From the NCBI GenBank assembly GCA_026646885.1, contig JAPKHK010000004.1:1-64000 (forward strand): 64,000 nucleotides of DNA, read 5' to 3'. Position numbers and translations under genes: made by a program. The notes beneath the pieces were generated by a model that was not told the origin of the DNA, ran no database searches, and saw nothing but the letters and a program-made list of their open reading frames with translations. Origin of the DNA: Casimicrobiaceae bacterium. GTDB taxonomy: Bacteria; Pseudomonadota; Gammaproteobacteria; Burkholderiales; Casimicrobiaceae. Position 1 is the first letter of the stretch. The number at the start of each line of letters is the position of its first letter. This document shows, piece after piece, positions 23,768 through 34,574 of the stretch.

Positions 23768-25174
23768 CTATCCCCTGCGCTGAGCGTAGAGCTCTCGGAA
23801 GGTCTTGCCGGCCGGCGCGGGCATGTCGCGCCCCTCGCTCCAGCCGCCAACCAGCGGCAGCTTGTGGATGCGACCTTCGTAGCCACCCATCGCCTTCATT
23901 GCTCTGACGCCGACGCGGGTGGCCAGAGCGTACAACGCGGGCCGAGTGGCCAGCCAAGTCCAAGCCTTCAGGGCAAACCGCTCATGCCAGGGCCGCAAGT
24001 CTTCGGCAACCTGCGTCTCGCGGTGCTTGCGCAAGAGATCGGGCAGCGGTATACGCACCGGGCAAACCGCGCCGCAAGCTCCACATAGCGTGGAGGCGTT
24101 GGGCAAATCGGTGGCGATTTCCTGGCCGATGAACATGGGCGTGAGCACCGAGCCGATTGGCCCCGGATACACCCAGCCGTAGGAATGCCCGCCGATATTC
24201 TGGTAAACCGGGCAATGGTTCATACAAGCGCCGCAACGAATGCAACGCAGCGCCTCCCTGACTTCGCTGGCGAGCACTTTGCTGCGGCCGCTATCGACGA
24301 GGATGTAATACATATGCTCGGCGCCATGGTATTCGTCTTTGCTTTTCACGCCGGTGAGGATGTCTACATAGTTGGTGATCGACTGCCCGGTGGCCGAGCG
24401 CGTCAGGAGCCGTAGCAGCGTGCTGGCATCTTCAAGCGTGGGCACTACTTTTTCGATACCGGTGATGACCACGTGCACCTTGGGCAGCGTGGTGCACAGC
24501 GTGGCGTTACCTTCGTTGGTGACCAGCATCACGCTGCCCGTTTCGGCGATGAGGAAATTGGCACCGGTGATGCCGAGGTCGCCGGTCAGATAGTGCTCCC
24601 GCAGCACCGCGCGCGCTTCGCGGCACAGCTCCTGGATGCCGGTCTTGGGCGTGGTGCCGTGGGTCTTGGCGAAAAGCGCGGCGACTTCTTCCTTGCTCTT
24701 ATGCAGCGCCGGGGCAATGATGTGCGAAGGCGGTTCGTAGTCGTTGATCTGGAGGATATACTCGCCCAGATCGGTTTCCACCACCTTGAGGCCCGCGCCC
24801 TCGATGGCATGGTCGAGCGCGCTTTCCTCGCTCACCATGGATTTCGACTTGATCGCCTTCTTCAGATCGTGCCTGGCGGCGATGTCGAGGACATGACGGT
24901 TGACCTCCTCGGGGGTTTCCGCCCATAGGACCGTGGCGCCGCGCGCGGTGGCATTTTGCTCGAACAGTTCAAGATAGGTGTCGAGGTCGTCGAGAACGCG
25001 CTGCCGAATGGCCTTGGCGGCGTCGCGCGTGCCTTCGAAATCGTCTAGTTCCCGGATCGCCTCGAGCCGCTTGCCAACGAACTTGCCCTTGCTCTTCTTG
25101 AGGTTGTATTGCAGAAGGTCGTCATTGAGCTTGACGTGCGCCCGCTCCTTGAAATACATCGTGGCGATGTGCAT
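23768..25174 (-). CDS. lutB: Lactate utilization iron-sulfur protein LutB
   Basis: A 468-residue protein begun at the ATG at 25174, with GAGGAG 7 bases upstream. The N-terminal two thirds form a LUD domain (LGITGANFLIAETGSVMLVTNE split around residues 205-225). The C-terminal part has ferredoxin-like cysteines CIRCGACMNHCPVY and CGACGAVCPVRIPL for two [4Fe-4S] clusters, and then the DUF3390-like tail (LPLVGGWSEGRDMP). In the known complex LutB links the LutA CCG-domain subunit with LutC. The gene is separated from lutA by 10 bp and from lutC by 4 bp. Confidence 0.93.
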   Translation of the reverse strand: MHIATMYFKERAHVKLNDDLLQYNLKKSKGKFVGKRLEAIRELDDFEGTRDAAKAIRQRVLDDLDTYLELFEQNATARGATVLWAETPEEVNRHVLDIAARHDLKKAIKSKSMVSEESALDHAIEGAGLKVVETDLGEYILQINDYEPPSHIIAPALHKSKEEVAALFAKTHGTTPKTGIQELCREARAVLREHYLTGDLGITGANFLIAETGSVMLVTNEGNATLCTTLPKVHVVITGIEKVVPTLEDASTLLRLLTRSATGQSITNYVDILTGVKSKDEYHGAEHMYYILVDSGRSKVLASEVREALRCIRCGACMNHCPVYQNIGGHSYGWVYPGPIGSVLTPMFIGQEIATDLPNASTLCGACGAVCPVRIPLPDLLRKHRETQVAEDLRPWHERFALKAWTWLATRPALYALATRVGVRAMKAMGGYEGRIHKLPLVGGWSEGRDMPAPAGKTFRELYAQRRG

Positions 25175-25184
25175 GGCGCGCTCC

Positions 25185-25913
25185 TCAGTCGATGTCGCCG
25201 GCAAGCACTTGTGCCACGTGCAGTACCCGAGTCTTTTCGTTGCCGCGACGGCGCAGGCGCCCTTCGATGTTCAACATGCAGCCCAAGTCGCCCAGCACCA
25301 CGGCGTCGGCTTGGCTGTCGTCGATGTTCTGGCATTTGTTGTCCGCCATGCGCGCCGAAATTTCTCCGAATTTGATCGAAAAGGTGCCGCCGAATCCACA
25401 ACAGGCTTCTGCTTCGTTCATCTCCGTGAGCTTCAGTCCTGGCACCTTGGCGAGCAGTGCGCGGGGCTGGCTCTTGACGCCCATTTCGCGCAAGCCCGAG
25501 CAGGAGTCGTGGTAAGTAACCGTGCCGGTGAAGCGACCGGGAACCGCGTCGAGTTTCGCCACGTTCACCAGAAAGTCGGTCAGTTCGTAGGTTTTCTCTG
25601 CCAGTGCCTCGACACGGGTTCGCATGGTAGGATCGTCGGCAAAAAGCTCCGGGTAATGCGTCCTCACCATGCCGCTGCAAGATCCTGAGGGCGCCACCAA
25701 GTAATCGCAAGCTTCGAATTCCGCCACCAGCTTGGCTGCGAGGCGTCTGGCGGATTCCCGGTCGCCGGAGTTGTAGCCGGGCTGACCGCAGCAAGTTTGA
25801 GCGGCCGGCACCACCACCTCGCAGCCGGCGGTTTCCAGGAGCTTCAGGGCGGAAAAGCCGATCGCCGGACGCATCATGTCCACGAGGCAGGTGACCAACA
25901 AGCCGACTTTCAT
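25185..25913 (-). CDS. lutA: Lactate utilization protein A (CCG-domain iron-sulfur subunit)
   Basis: A 242-residue protein begun at ATG 25913 (MKVGLLVTCLVDMMRP), preceded by GGGGGAAAG. It carries two CCG cysteine-rich domains, with TCCGQPGYNSGD near residue 42 and EACCGFGGTFSIKFGEIS near residue 190, the motifs that bind a noncubane [4Fe-4S] cluster in the GlpC/HdrB-like family. It is the first gene of the lutABC run and lies divergent from ahpC, with 267 bp between the two starts. Confidence 0.93.
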   Translation of the reverse strand: MKVGLLVTCLVDMMRPAIGFSALKLLETAGCEVVVPAAQTCCGQPGYNSGDRESARRLAAKLVAEFEACDYLVAPSGSCSGMVRTHYPELFADDPTMRTRVEALAEKTYELTDFLVNVAKLDAVPGRFTGTVTYHDSCSGLREMGVKSQPRALLAKVPGLKLTEMNEAEACCGFGGTFSIKFGEISARMADNKCQNIDDSQADAVVLGDLGCMLNIEGRLRRRGNEKTRVLHVAQVLAGDID

Positions 25914-26074
25914 GTGCTTTCCCCCAATTTCCTTGAACCTGCCGCCCGGCGCCCGTTCATCGCATCCGCAACACATTGTAACGGGGGCGCCCCAGCGGCC
26001 ATATTAGGGCAAACCGTAACGCCCGCCAAGGAGAGAAAGCATGGGAGCCGTGCGCCCCTAGGTCGCCCCGGTCG

Positions 26075-26111
26075 ATAGCCGGATTCTATCCAAGCATTTA
26101 GAACATTCAAT
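26075..26111 (+). promoter_or_regulatory. OxyR-like binding site upstream of ahpC
   Basis: ATAG-N7-CTAT (26075-26089) matches the half-site of the OxyR consensus exactly. A second, weaker half (TTTA-N7-CAAT) follows at the correct 7-base spacing, giving the 37-bp span of a tetramer site. The right end abuts the probable -35 box of ahpC, the position from which OxyR activates. Confidence 0.55.
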
Positions 26112-26140
26112 TGGATTTGCCTGTCACGCGCAGATACCAT
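26111..26140 (+). promoter_or_regulatory. Probable ahpC promoter
   Basis: TTGGAT (26111-26116) and TACCAT (26135-26140) are separated by 18 bases, and the start codon is 41 bases further on. The boxes are weak matches, as expected for an activator-dependent promoter next to the OxyR-like site. Confidence 0.4.
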
Positions 26141-26180
26141 TTGAACCGTAGTTTCTTTTCATCCACGAGAGGACACGCAA

Positions 26181-26750
26181 ATGAACACGACCATGATCAA
26201 CACCGAGATCCTGCCCTTCAAAGCCATGGCTTTCCACAAGGGCGAGTTCAAGGAAGTCACCGAAGCAACGCTCAAAGGCAAGTGGTCGGTGGTCTTCTTC
26301 TATCCGGCCGACTTCACTTTCGTCTGCCCCACCGAACTGGGCGACCTGGCGGATCAATACGCCCAATTCCAGAAACTGGGTGTGGAAATCTACGCCGTCT
26401 CAACCGACACTCATTTCACTCACAAGGCTTGGCACGACACTTCCGAAACCATCGGCAAGATCAAGTTCCCGATGCTGGGGGATCCGACCGGCACCATCAC
26501 CCGCAATTTCGGCATGATGATCGAAGCCGCCGGCCTGGCGGAGCGTGGCTCCTTCGTCATCGACCCGCAAGGACGCATACAGATCATCGAGGTCAACGCC
26601 GGCGGTATCGGTCGCGACGCCACCGAGTTGCTGCGCAAAGTGAAGGCGGCGCAGTATGTCGCTTCGCACCCGGGTGAGGTGTGCCCAGCCAAGTGGAAGG
26701 AGGGCGACAAGACGCTCGCGCCCTCGCTTGACCTCGTCGGCAAGATCTGA
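26181..26750 (+). CDS. ahpC: Alkyl hydroperoxide reductase subunit C (2-Cys peroxiredoxin)
   Basis: A 189-residue typical 2-Cys peroxiredoxin. The peroxidatic cysteine is Cys49 in [12 protein letters not shown], and the resolving cysteine is Cys168 in [10 protein letters not shown]. Other AhpC landmarks are HFTHKAWHD and the C-terminal [13 protein letters not shown]. It reduces H2O2, organic peroxides and peroxynitrite and is recycled by AhpF, whose gene follows 102 bp downstream. GAGAGGA precedes the ATG. An OxyR-like site upstream points to peroxide induction. Two GC hairpins lie between ahpC and ahpF. Confidence 0.96.
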   Translation: MNTTMINTEILPFKAMAFHKGEFKEVTEATLKGKWSVVFFYPADFTFVCPTELGDLADQYAQFQKLGVEIYAVSTDTHFTHKAWHDTSETIGKIKFPMLGDPTGTITRNFGMMIEAAGLAERGSFVIDPQGRIQIIEVNAGGIGRDATELLRKVKAAQYVASHPGEVCPAKWKEGDKTLAPSLDLVGKI

Positions 26751-26761
26751 AGTTGCTCGGG

Positions 26762-26821
26762 CCCGCGCCGGGACCCCCCTCGGCGCGGGGATTGCAGCGG
26801 CAAGGCACCGCCCTTGGGCGG
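26762..26821 (+). promoter_or_regulatory. Two GC hairpins between ahpC and ahpF
   Basis: CCCGCGCCG pairs with CGGCGCGGG (26762-26789, 9-bp stem, 10-base loop), and CCGCCC pairs with GGGCGG (26808-26821). No T-tract follows. They may act as a processing or stability barrier, so that ahpC mRNA exceeds ahpF mRNA. This is an inference from position. Confidence 0.45.
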
Positions 26822-26852
26822 CGGCTTTGCCAGTGCCATCATGGAGACCCTC

Positions 26853-28421
26853 ATGCTCGACGCCGCTTTGAAGACACAGCTAGCCACTTACCTCGAACGC
26901 CTGCAGGAGCCGGTGGAGATCGTGGCCTCGCTCGACTATAGCGTCGCCGCTAAGGAAATGAGCGACCTGCTGGAGGAGTTGCGGGCCCTCTCGCCCAAGA
27001 TCCAGGTTCGAGCTGATGGCGAGGCGCCACGCCGGCCCTCGTTTTCGGTAGGGCGCCCCAACGAAGCGCCGCGCATCCATTTCACTGGTGTTCCCCTGGG
27101 CCACGAGTTTACGTCGCTGGTGCTCGCGCTCTTGCATATCGGCGGCCATCCACCGCGGCTAAGCGCCGAGGAGGTTGCCCAGATCAAGGCGTTGGCCGGC
27201 CCGTTGCACTTCGAGATCTTCATTTCGCTGTCTTGCCACAACTGCCCGGATGTAGTGCAGGCCCTGAACTTGTTGGCTGCGCTCAACCCCAATATCGAAT
27301 GCGAAATGATCGATGGCGCCCTCTTCCAGTACGAGGTGGAGTCGCGCCAGATCATGGGCGTACCCATCGTCTATCTCAACGGGGAAGTCTTTGGCCAGGG
27401 CCGCATGAGCCTCGCAGAGATCCTGGCCAAACTCGATACGGGAACCTCAGAACGGGAATCCGCCGCGCTGACTGCCAAAGGGGAGTTCGACGTCCTGGTC
27501 GTGGGGGGCGGCCCGGCCGGTGCGGCGGCGGCGATCTACGCAGCACGCAAGGGCATCAAGGTCGGCGTGGTCGCCGAGCGCTTTGGTGGCCAAGTGCTGG
27601 ACACTCTGGCGATCGAGAATTTCATCTCGGTCAAACACACTGAAGGCCCACGACTTGCTGCGGCTCTGGAAGAGCATGTGAAGCAATACGGAGTCGACAT
27701 CATTGCCCGGCAGCGCGCCGAAGCGCTGCTGCCCGGACCGGGCGGCCGTGAGCTCAAGCTCGCCAGCGGCGCCACCCTCAAGGCCAAGGCGATCGTGCTC
27801 GCCACCGGCGCGCGTTGGCGCGAGCTCAAGGTGCCGGGCGAAAAGGAATATCAGACCAGGGGCGTGTGTTTCTGTCCGCACTGCGACGGCCCGTTGTTCA
27901 AGGGCAAGCGGGTAGCGGTGATCGGCGGCGGCAATTCTGGAGTCGAAGCGGCCATCGACTTGGCCGGCATCGTGGCCGAGGTCACACTGCTCGAATTCGA
28001 CCACCAGCTGCGCGCCGATGCCGTTCTGCAACAGAAACTGCGGAGCCTTCCCAACGTGACCGTACTGACCAGCGCTCAAACGACGGAGGTGCTAGGTGAC
28101 GGGCAGAAAGTGGCAGGGCTCGCGTACACCGATAGAAAGAGCGGCGCGAGTCATCGCCTCGCGCTGGAAGGGGTCTTCGTTCAGATCGGCTTGTTGCCAA
28201 ACACCGACTGGCTGAAGGGCAGCGTCGAGTTGTCGCGCTTTGGTGAAATCGTGACCGACGCCAGAGGCCAGACCTCGGTGCCGGGTGTCTTTGCCGCGGG
28301 GGACTGCACTACCGTGCCCTTCAAGCAGATCGTCATCGCCCTGGGCGAGGGAGCCAAGGCCAGTCTTGCGGCATTTGATTACTTGATCCGCAATCCTGTG
28401 CCCATGGCACAGGCGGCGTGA
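26853..28421 (+). CDS. ahpF: Alkyl hydroperoxide reductase subunit F
   Basis: A 522-residue flavoprotein that passes electrons from NADH to AhpC. I start it at ATG 26853 ([23 protein letters not shown]), which matches the E. coli AhpF N-terminus and has GGAG upstream; an in-frame ATG at 26814 exists. The N-terminal double thioredoxin fold carries Cys128-H-N-Cys131, followed by FAD binding [12 protein letters not shown] at about 217. The thioredoxin-reductase-type redox pair is Cys341-P-H-Cys344, and the NAD-binding [12 protein letters not shown] is near 360. The C-terminal [35 protein letters not shown] is typical. The length is normal. Confidence 0.96.
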   Translation: MLDAALKTQLATYLERLQEPVEIVASLDYSVAAKEMSDLLEELRALSPKIQVRADGEAPRRPSFSVGRPNEAPRIHFTGVPLGHEFTSLVLALLHIGGHPPRLSAEEVAQIKALAGPLHFEIFISLSCHNCPDVVQALNLLAALNPNIECEMIDGALFQYEVESRQIMGVPIVYLNGEVFGQGRMSLAEILAKLDTGTSERESAALTAKGEFDVLVVGGGPAGAAAAIYAARKGIKVGVVAERFGGQVLDTLAIENFISVKHTEGPRLAAALEEHVKQYGVDIIARQRAEALLPGPGGRELKLASGATLKAKAIVLATGARWRELKVPGEKEYQTRGVCFCPHCDGPLFKGKRVAVIGGGNSGVEAAIDLAGIVAEVTLLEFDHQLRADAVLQQKLRSLPNVTVLTSAQTTEVLGDGQKVAGLAYTDRKSGASHRLALEGVFVQIGLLPNTDWLKGSVELSRFGEIVTDARGQTSVPGVFAAGDCTTVPFKQIVIALGEGAKASLAAFDYLIRNPVPMAQAA

Positions 28422-28533
28422 GTCGTCGGGGAGCGGCAGGACTGCGCTCCAATTTTGCAGGCCAGGAAAAAGCGCTACAGAACGACATCGGGGGAACCCT
28501 CGCGCGTGCCTGCGGCGCTCCGATCCTCGGGGA

Positions 28534-29979
28534 CTAGAAGGACAGCTCCAGGGCCCTGGTGCAAACGTACATCAGCCCGCCGGGGAGGATGCCCAGACCC
28601 AGAAGCGAGAGGCCGTTGAGACTCAAGAGCACGCGCGAGTCGGCGCGAGCCAGTATTGGGGCGTTATCCGCGGCGCTGTCGAAGTACATCACTTTGACCA
28701 CCCGCAAATAGTAGAAGGCGCCGATGAGCGAAGCGATTACCGCGACCACGGCGAGCCAGACATAGCCGACGTTCACTACCGCCGAGATCACTTGCAGCTT
28801 GGCATAGAAGCCGATGGTAGGTGGAATGCCCGCCAGCGAAAACATCACCAGCAGCATCAAGAAGGCATACCACGGGCTGCGGTCGTTCAAGCCTTTCAGG
28901 TCGGCGAGATCTTCGGCCTCGAAACCTTTGCGGGACAGCAGCAAGATCATGCCGAAAGAGGCCAGAGTAGCCAGCACATAGGCGACGACGTAAAACAGCG
29001 CGGCACTGTAGCCCTGCGGGTTGCCGGCAAGGACACCGAGCAGCATGAAACCCATGTTGGCGATGGTCGAATACGCCAACATGCGCTTCAAATTGGTCTG
29101 CGCAATGGCGGTGAGGTTGCCGACCACCATGGAGAGCACAGAGAGAATTACCAGCATCATGTGCCACTCGCCCACCAACGGCTGCAAGCCAAAGACCAGC
29201 AAGCGCATGACGAAGGCGAAGGCCGCAAGCTTGGGCGCGGTGCCGATGAACAAGGTGACCGCGGTGGGCGAACCCTGGTACACGTCGGGCACCCACATAT
29301 GGTAGGGCACGGCACCCAATTTGAAGGCAATACCGGAAACCAGGAACACCAGGCCAAACACCAGCACCATGCCATTGGCCTGCCGGGTGAAGATAGCCCA
29401 GGCCATCTTGTTGAGATCCAAGGTGCCGGTGGCACCGTAAATCATCGACATGCCGTAGAGCAAGAGACCCGAGGCGAGCGCACCCAGCACGAAATACTTC
29501 ATCGCCGCTTCCACCGCCGGCTTGGAGTCGCGCCGCAAGGCGATCATGGCGTACATCGAAAGACTCATCACCTCCAGGCCAAGATAGAGGATCAGGAGAT
29601 TGTTGGCCGAAATCATGAACATCATGCCCAACAGGCCAAATAGCGCCAGGACGAAGAACTCGCCGCGGAATATCCCCCGATCAGCAAGGTAGCTGCGCGA
29701 GTAGAACAACACCAGGGAGACCGCGGCATAGGCGCAAAGCTTCAGCAGGTCGGCGAGCTGGTCATCGACCACCATGTTGCTGAAGCTGTGCGCCGATTTG
29801 TATTCGCTGGTGGCCAGCGTGATCAAGAAGGCACCAGCAAGAGCGATTTGGGTGAGCCAGTAGCTCACGTGGCGCCGGCCTTCGCTGACAAAGAGGTCGA
29901 TGACCAGAATGGCCAGCACTGAGGAGAGCAAAAAGATCTCGGGGGCGACGGCGTAGAGGTTGGGAACCGGGAAAGTCAT
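28534..29979 (-). CDS. nuoN: NADH-quinone oxidoreductase subunit N
   Basis: A 481-residue antiporter-like membrane subunit of complex I, with about 14 hydrophobic helices. I start it at the ATG at 29979, where AAGGA is 10 bases upstream. A TTG at 29988 is too close to that site. Family landmarks are [27 protein letters not shown] with the membrane glutamate, [38 protein letters not shown] with the conserved lysine, and [15 protein letters not shown]. It is the last gene of the nuo operon, 13 bp behind nuoM, and converges on ahpF. Confidence 0.97.
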   Translation of the reverse strand: MTFPVPNLYAVAPEIFLLSSVLAILVIDLFVSEGRRHVSYWLTQIALAGAFLITLATSEYKSAHSFSNMVVDDQLADLLKLCAYAAVSLVLFYSRSYLADRGIFRGEFFVLALFGLLGMMFMISANNLLILYLGLEVMSLSMYAMIALRRDSKPAVEAAMKYFVLGALASGLLLYGMSMIYGATGTLDLNKMAWAIFTRQANGMVLVFGLVFLVSGIAFKLGAVPYHMWVPDVYQGSPTAVTLFIGTAPKLAAFAFVMRLLVFGLQPLVGEWHMMLVILSVLSMVVGNLTAIAQTNLKRMLAYSTIANMGFMLLGVLAGNPQGYSAALFYVVAYVLATLASFGMILLLSRKGFEAEDLADLKGLNDRSPWYAFLMLLVMFSLAGIPPTIGFYAKLQVISAVVNVGYVWLAVVAVIASLIGAFYYLRVVKVMYFDSAADNAPILARADSRVLLSLNGLSLLGLGILPGGLMYVCTRALELSF

Positions 29980-29992
29980 GACCGGCAATTCC

Positions 29993-31474
29993 TTACATGA
30001 GCTTGGACTTGGCCGCGTGCTCGAGCAAGTCGCGGACCGAGGAGTGCATCACTTCCGTGAAGGGCGCGGGATAGACACCCATACCCAACACGCACAGCGC
30101 CACCACCGCAAGCAGCCAGAATTCGCGCCGGGAAAGATCGGACATCTCGGCCACATGCGGGTTAGTGATGTCGCCAAAGATCACCCGCTTGTACATCCAC
30201 AAGGTGTATGCCGCCCCAGTAATGAGCGTGGTAGCCGCGGCAAAAGCGATCCAGAAATTAAATTTCACCGCCGCGAGAATGACCATGAACTCGCCCACAA
30301 ACCCCGAGGTCGCCGGCAGGCCGGCATTGGCCATGGCAAAAAGCATGAAGAAGGCGGCGAACTTCGGCATCACGTTGACCACGCCGCCATAATCGGCGAT
30401 GAGGCGGCTGTGCATGCGGTCGTACATCACGCCCACGCAAAGGAACATCGCTGCCGAGACGAAGCCGTGCGAGAGCATTTGCACCAGGCCGCCCTCCACG
30501 CCCAACGGACTGAAGATAAAGAAGCCTAGGGTGACGAAACCCATGTGCGCGATCGACGAATAAGCGATGAGCTTCTTCATGTCGGTCTGCACCAGCGCCA
30601 CCAGACCGATATACACCACGGCGATGAGCGACAACGTAATCACGAAACCGGCCAACTCATGGCTGGCATCCGGCACGATGGGCAGGATGAAGCGCAAGAA
30701 ACCGTAAGCGCCGATTTTCAACGTAATCGCCGCCAACACCACCGAGCCGCCGGTGGGTGCTTCTACGTGGGCGTCGGGCAGCCAGGTATGCACCGGCCAC
30801 ATCGGCACCTTGACCGCGAAAGCGAGGAAGAAGGCAATGAAGATCAGAATCTGCGCCTTCATGGACAGCGGCACTTTGTAGTACTGAAGGATTTCGAAGC
30901 TGCCGCCGCTTGCGCGATAGAGATAGAGCAGTGCGACTAGCATCAGCAAAGAGCCGAGCAAGGTATAGAGGAAGAACTTGATCGCGGCATAAACGCGATT
31001 GGGGCCGCCCCAGACGCCGATGATGAGATACATCGGAATCAGCATCGCTTCGAAGAACACATAGAACAGCATTGCATCCAGCGCGGCGAACACGCCGTTG
31101 ATGAGACCGGACATGATCAAAAACGCGGCCATGTACTGGGCAGTCTTCTCCTTAATCACCTCCCAGCCGGCCCAGACCACCAGTACCGTGGTGAAACTGT
31201 TGAGGATGACGAAGAGCACCGAAATTCCATCCACCCCCAAGTGGTAGTTGATGTTGAAGGCGGGAATCCAAGGCACGAGTTCCACGAATTGCATGGCGCT
31301 GGTATCCGCTTTGAAGCCGGTGTAAAGCGGCAAGGACACCGCAAATCCGGCAAGGGCGCCGAGCAGCGCGAGCATCCGCCCCAGCTGTGCGTTGGCGCCC
31401 CGGCCGAACGCGAGCACCAGCAGGCCGGCAACGATCGGCACCCAGACGGTAAGGCTCAAGAGATAGGCTGTCAT
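29993..31474 (-). CDS. nuoM: NADH-quinone oxidoreductase subunit M
   Basis: A 493-residue antiporter-like subunit, begun at ATG 31474 ([19 protein letters not shown]); the longer open frame upstream overlaps nuoL. Landmarks are [14 protein letters not shown], the glutamate in [22 protein letters not shown], the lysines in [23 protein letters not shown], and [12 protein letters not shown]. It is one of the three proton-pumping subunits (L, M, N) in the membrane arm. It starts 4 bp after the nuoL stop. Confidence 0.97.
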   Translation of the reverse strand: MTAYLLSLTVWVPIVAGLLVLAFGRGANAQLGRMLALLGALAGFAVSLPLYTGFKADTSAMQFVELVPWIPAFNINYHLGVDGISVLFVILNSFTTVLVVWAGWEVIKEKTAQYMAAFLIMSGLINGVFAALDAMLFYVFFEAMLIPMYLIIGVWGGPNRVYAAIKFFLYTLLGSLLMLVALLYLYRASGGSFEILQYYKVPLSMKAQILIFIAFFLAFAVKVPMWPVHTWLPDAHVEAPTGGSVVLAAITLKIGAYGFLRFILPIVPDASHELAGFVITLSLIAVVYIGLVALVQTDMKKLIAYSSIAHMGFVTLGFFIFSPLGVEGGLVQMLSHGFVSAAMFLCVGVMYDRMHSRLIADYGGVVNVMPKFAAFFMLFAMANAGLPATSGFVGEFMVILAAVKFNFWIAFAAATTLITGAAYTLWMYKRVIFGDITNPHVAEMSDLSRREFWLLAVVALCVLGMGVYPAPFTEVMHSSVRDLLEHAAKSKLM

Positions 31475-31478
31475 GCGT

Positions 31479-33485
31479 TCAGAACTTGGTGAAAAAGCGC
31501 CAGAACAAGTAGGCGAAAATGCCCAGCACCATGGCGAAGGCGTAGTGATAGAGATAGCCGGTTTGGACATGACGGATCAAGGCCGCGCCGAAACCGACCA
31601 GCCGCGCCGAACCGTTGACCATCACGCCGTCGATCATTGTCCGGTCGCCGCCGCGCGACAGGAGGCTGCCGAATTTGCGGGCGCCCCCGGCAAAGAACCA
31701 ATCGTTGAAGCGGTCGAAGTAGTATTTGTTGTCGAGCAGGGTGTAGACACCCGCCACGGCGTTGCGAATACGCCCGGGCAGATCCGGTCGCTTGAGATAG
31801 AGGAACCAAGCGAGCGCCACTCCCCCCACCGCCAGCCAGAACGCAAGCGTGCTGAGCGCATGAATGCCCATGGCCGCGGGGCCGTGGAACTCGGCGCCGA
31901 TTTCCTTCATCGCCGGGTGATTCGGTTGCACTTGGATGGCGTCGCCAAAGAAGCCGCCGAAAAGCATGGGCTGGATGGTGAGATAGCCGATGACCACCGA
32001 GGGAATCATCAAGAGCACGAGCGGCAGCCACACCACCACCGGTGACTCGTGGGGCGTACCGCCATGACCATGATGATCGTCGTGTCCGCCGTGCGCGGCA
32101 GCATCTTCATGGTCGCGGCCAAAACGCTCCTTGCCGTGGAAGACCAGGAAATACATGCGGAAAGAATAGAATGCCGTGACGAACACCCCCGCCACCACCG
32201 CAAAGTAGGCAAAACCCGCGCCAGGGACGGTGGCATGTCTCACCGCTTCGATGATCGACTCCTTGGAATAGAAGCCTGCGAAAAATGGCGTGCCGATCAA
32301 TGCCAGTGAACCGATCAGGGAAGTGATCCAGGTGATCTTCATGTACTTCCACAACCCGCCCATATAACGGATATCCTGGTTGTGGTGCATACCGATGATC
32401 ACCGAACCGGCGGCCAGAAACAGCAGTGCCTTAAAGAAGGCGTGAGTCATGAGGTGGAAAATCGCCACCGAATACGCCGAGGCGCCGAGGGCCACCGTCA
32501 TGTAACCCAGCTGAGAGAGCGTCGAATACGCCACCACCCGCTTGATGTCGTTTTGCACGATGCCCAGAAAGCCCATGAACAGCGCGGTAATGGCGCCGAT
32601 CACCAGGACCACGGAAAGTGCGGTATCGGACAGTTCAAAAAGCGGCGACATGCGCGACACCATGAAGATGCCCGCGGTCACCATAGTGGCAGCGTGGATC
32701 AGGGCGGAGATGGGCGTTGGGCCTTCCATTGAATCGGGAAGCCACACATGCAGCGGCACCTGTGCCGACTTACCCATAGCGCCGATGAAGAGGCAGATAC
32801 AAATCACGCTCATCAGCGACCATTGTTGATCGCCCAGGATATTAATGCTGCTGGCGGCCATCTGCGGCGCAAACATGAAGACGGTTTTGTATTCGAGCGT
32901 GCCGAAGTGGGCGAGGATCAGGCCAATGCCCAGCAGAAAGCCGAAATCCCCGACGCGATTGACGAGGAAAGCCTTCAAGTTGGCGTAAATCGCCGTGGAG
33001 CGCTTGTACCAAAAACCGATCAACAAGTAGGAAACCAGGCCCACGGCTTCCCACCCGAAGAAAAGCTGGACGAAGTTGTTGGACATCACCAGCATCATCA
33101 TCGAGAACGTAAACAGCGAGATGTAGCTGAAGAATCGCTCATAGCCAGGGTCGTCCGCCATGTAGCCGATGGTGTAGATGTGCACCATGAGCGAGACGAA
33201 GGTGACCACCAGCATCATGGTGACGGTGAGAGGGTCGATCAAGAAGCCGATGTTGAACACCGCCGAACCGGAGACCAGCCAGGTGTAGATCGTGCCGTTG
33301 AAGAGGCGCCCAGCCATGACGTCCTGAAACGTGATCACCGAAGCGACAAGGGACACCGCCACGCCCAAGATGCAAATCCAAGCGGAGGGTTGTCGCCCAA
33401 GCCGGCGACCGAAGAGGCCCGCGACGATCGAGCCAGCCAGAGGTGCCAAGGCGGCGAGAAGATAGATTTTTACCATGCCCGACAT
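31479..33485 (-). CDS. nuoL: NADH-quinone oxidoreductase subunit L
   Basis: A 668-residue distal antiporter-like subunit with the long amphipathic lateral helix and final transmembrane helix expected at the C-terminus. I take the ATG at 33485 (MSGMVKIYLLAALAPLAGS), which has AAGGG close upstream. A TTG two codons earlier overlaps the nuoK stop, and a second ATG three codons later is also possible. Landmarks are LFFGWEAVGLVSYLLIGFWY, GAMGKSAQVPLHVWLPDSMEGPTPISALIHAATMV and STLSQLGYM. A His/Asp-rich loop (HEDAAAHGGHDDHHGHGG) near residue 460 is a common variable insertion. Confidence 0.96.
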   Translation of the reverse strand: MSGMVKIYLLAALAPLAGSIVAGLFGRRLGRQPSAWICILGVAVSLVASVITFQDVMAGRLFNGTIYTWLVSGSAVFNIGFLIDPLTVTMMLVVTFVSLMVHIYTIGYMADDPGYERFFSYISLFTFSMMMLVMSNNFVQLFFGWEAVGLVSYLLIGFWYKRSTAIYANLKAFLVNRVGDFGFLLGIGLILAHFGTLEYKTVFMFAPQMAASSINILGDQQWSLMSVICICLFIGAMGKSAQVPLHVWLPDSMEGPTPISALIHAATMVTAGIFMVSRMSPLFELSDTALSVVLVIGAITALFMGFLGIVQNDIKRVVAYSTLSQLGYMTVALGASAYSVAIFHLMTHAFFKALLFLAAGSVIIGMHHNQDIRYMGGLWKYMKITWITSLIGSLALIGTPFFAGFYSKESIIEAVRHATVPGAGFAYFAVVAGVFVTAFYSFRMYFLVFHGKERFGRDHEDAAAHGGHDDHHGHGGTPHESPVVVWLPLVLLMIPSVVIGYLTIQPMLFGGFFGDAIQVQPNHPAMKEIGAEFHGPAAMGIHALSTLAFWLAVGGVALAWFLYLKRPDLPGRIRNAVAGVYTLLDNKYYFDRFNDWFFAGGARKFGSLLSRGGDRTMIDGVMVNGSARLVGFGAALIRHVQTGYLYHYAFAMVLGIFAYLFWRFFTKF

Positions 33486-33487
33486 GT

Positions 33488-33808
33488 TCAACCCTTGAGG
33501 CTGCCGAGTTCGTTCACGTCGATGCCGCCAAGATTCCGGAACAGCACCACCAGTATAGCCAGGCCGATGGCCGATTCAGCCGCGGCCACGGTGAGAATGA
33601 AGAAGACGAAGATCTGGCCCGCCGTATCGCCCAAAAAGTGGGAGAAAGCGACGAAGTTGAGATTGACCGCCAGCAGCATCAGTTCGATTGCCATTAGCAG
33701 GATGATAAGGTTGCGGCGATTGAGGAAGATGCCCACGATGCTGATGGCGAAGAGCAACGCTCCCAGCACCAGGTAGTGCGACAGTCCAACCGTTAGCAAT
33801 GCGGACAC
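33488..33808 (-). CDS. nuoK: NADH-quinone oxidoreductase subunit K
   Basis: A 106-residue Mrp-like subunit with three transmembrane helices. The start is a GTG at 33808 with GGGAGA upstream. The two conserved membrane glutamates are in [19 protein letters not shown] and [18 protein letters not shown]. It lies 20 bp behind nuoJ and its stop almost touches nuoL. The length is slightly above the usual 101-102 residues. Confidence 0.96.
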   Translation of the reverse strand: MSALLTVGLSHYLVLGALLFAISIVGIFLNRRNLIILLMAIELMLLAVNLNFVAFSHFLGDTAGQIFVFFILTVAAAESAIGLAILVVLFRNLGGIDVNELGSLKG

Positions 33809-33828
33809 GATGCGTTCTCCCTCGCGGT

Positions 33829-34458
33829 TCAGGCGGCGTCGCCGGATTTGGCCGGCTCGGCCTCTTTCTCGACGGGCAAGTTGATGAGGCGCAGGCGCTC
33901 GCCCTTGGTTACGCGCACCTGCTGGCTAACATCCTGCTGCCGCACGCCCTTGCGGCGACGGAAGGTGAGGGCGATGGCCGCGACGATGGCTACCAGCAGC
34001 AGCACGGCGGCGATTTCGAAGGCGTAGACGTATTCCGTGTAGATCTGCATGCCCAGCTCGCGGGTATTGCTGTAATCCGCACCGTGGCTCTTACCTGTCG
34101 CGACGGGGGCTCGCTCATAGGCAACATAAAGTATGGAAGCCATTTCGAAGGCCACCAGCACGCCCACCATCGCCCCGACCGGCCAATAGGCTTTGAAGCT
34201 CTCGCGCAATTTCAAGAGATTGATGTCGAGCATCATGATCACGAAAAGGAACAAGACCATCACGGCGCCGACGTAGACCAACACCAGCGTGATAGCGAGA
34301 AACTCCGCCTGCAAAAGTACCCAAATACCCGACGCGGTAAAAAAGGAAAGCACCAACCACATCGCCGCGTGCACCGGATTGCGGGCGGTGATGACGCGCA
34401 GTCCGGAAAATAGCAGCACCAGTGCAAACCAGTAAAAGATGAAGGTCTTGAATTCCAT
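33829..34458 (-). CDS. nuoJ: NADH-quinone oxidoreductase subunit J
   Basis: A 209-residue membrane subunit with five predicted helices, including the conserved [23 protein letters not shown] segment that contains the pi-bulge helix in known structures. The last 45 residues are charged, with a long polar tail that varies between species. The gene lies 116 bp behind nuoI, the second widest gap in the nuo operon. That gap shows only a short GC hairpin and no gene. Confidence 0.96.
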   Translation of the reverse strand: MEFKTFIFYWFALVLLFSGLRVITARNPVHAAMWLVLSFFTASGIWVLLQAEFLAITLVLVYVGAVMVLFLFVIMMLDINLLKLRESFKAYWPVGAMVGVLVAFEMASILYVAYERAPVATGKSHGADYSNTRELGMQIYTEYVYAFEIAAVLLLVAIVAAIALTFRRRKGVRQQDVSQQVRVTKGERLRLINLPVEKEAEPAKSGDAA

Positions 34459-34574
34459 GGCTGCTCTCTCGCGGATGTCTCGGCGACAACGGCGGGCTGC
34501 CCGCCCCGCCTACTGCCCATGCCAATCGCGCTCGACTATTCCCTTAAGTTCGTTCCTCGTTTCCGCCCAGAATT

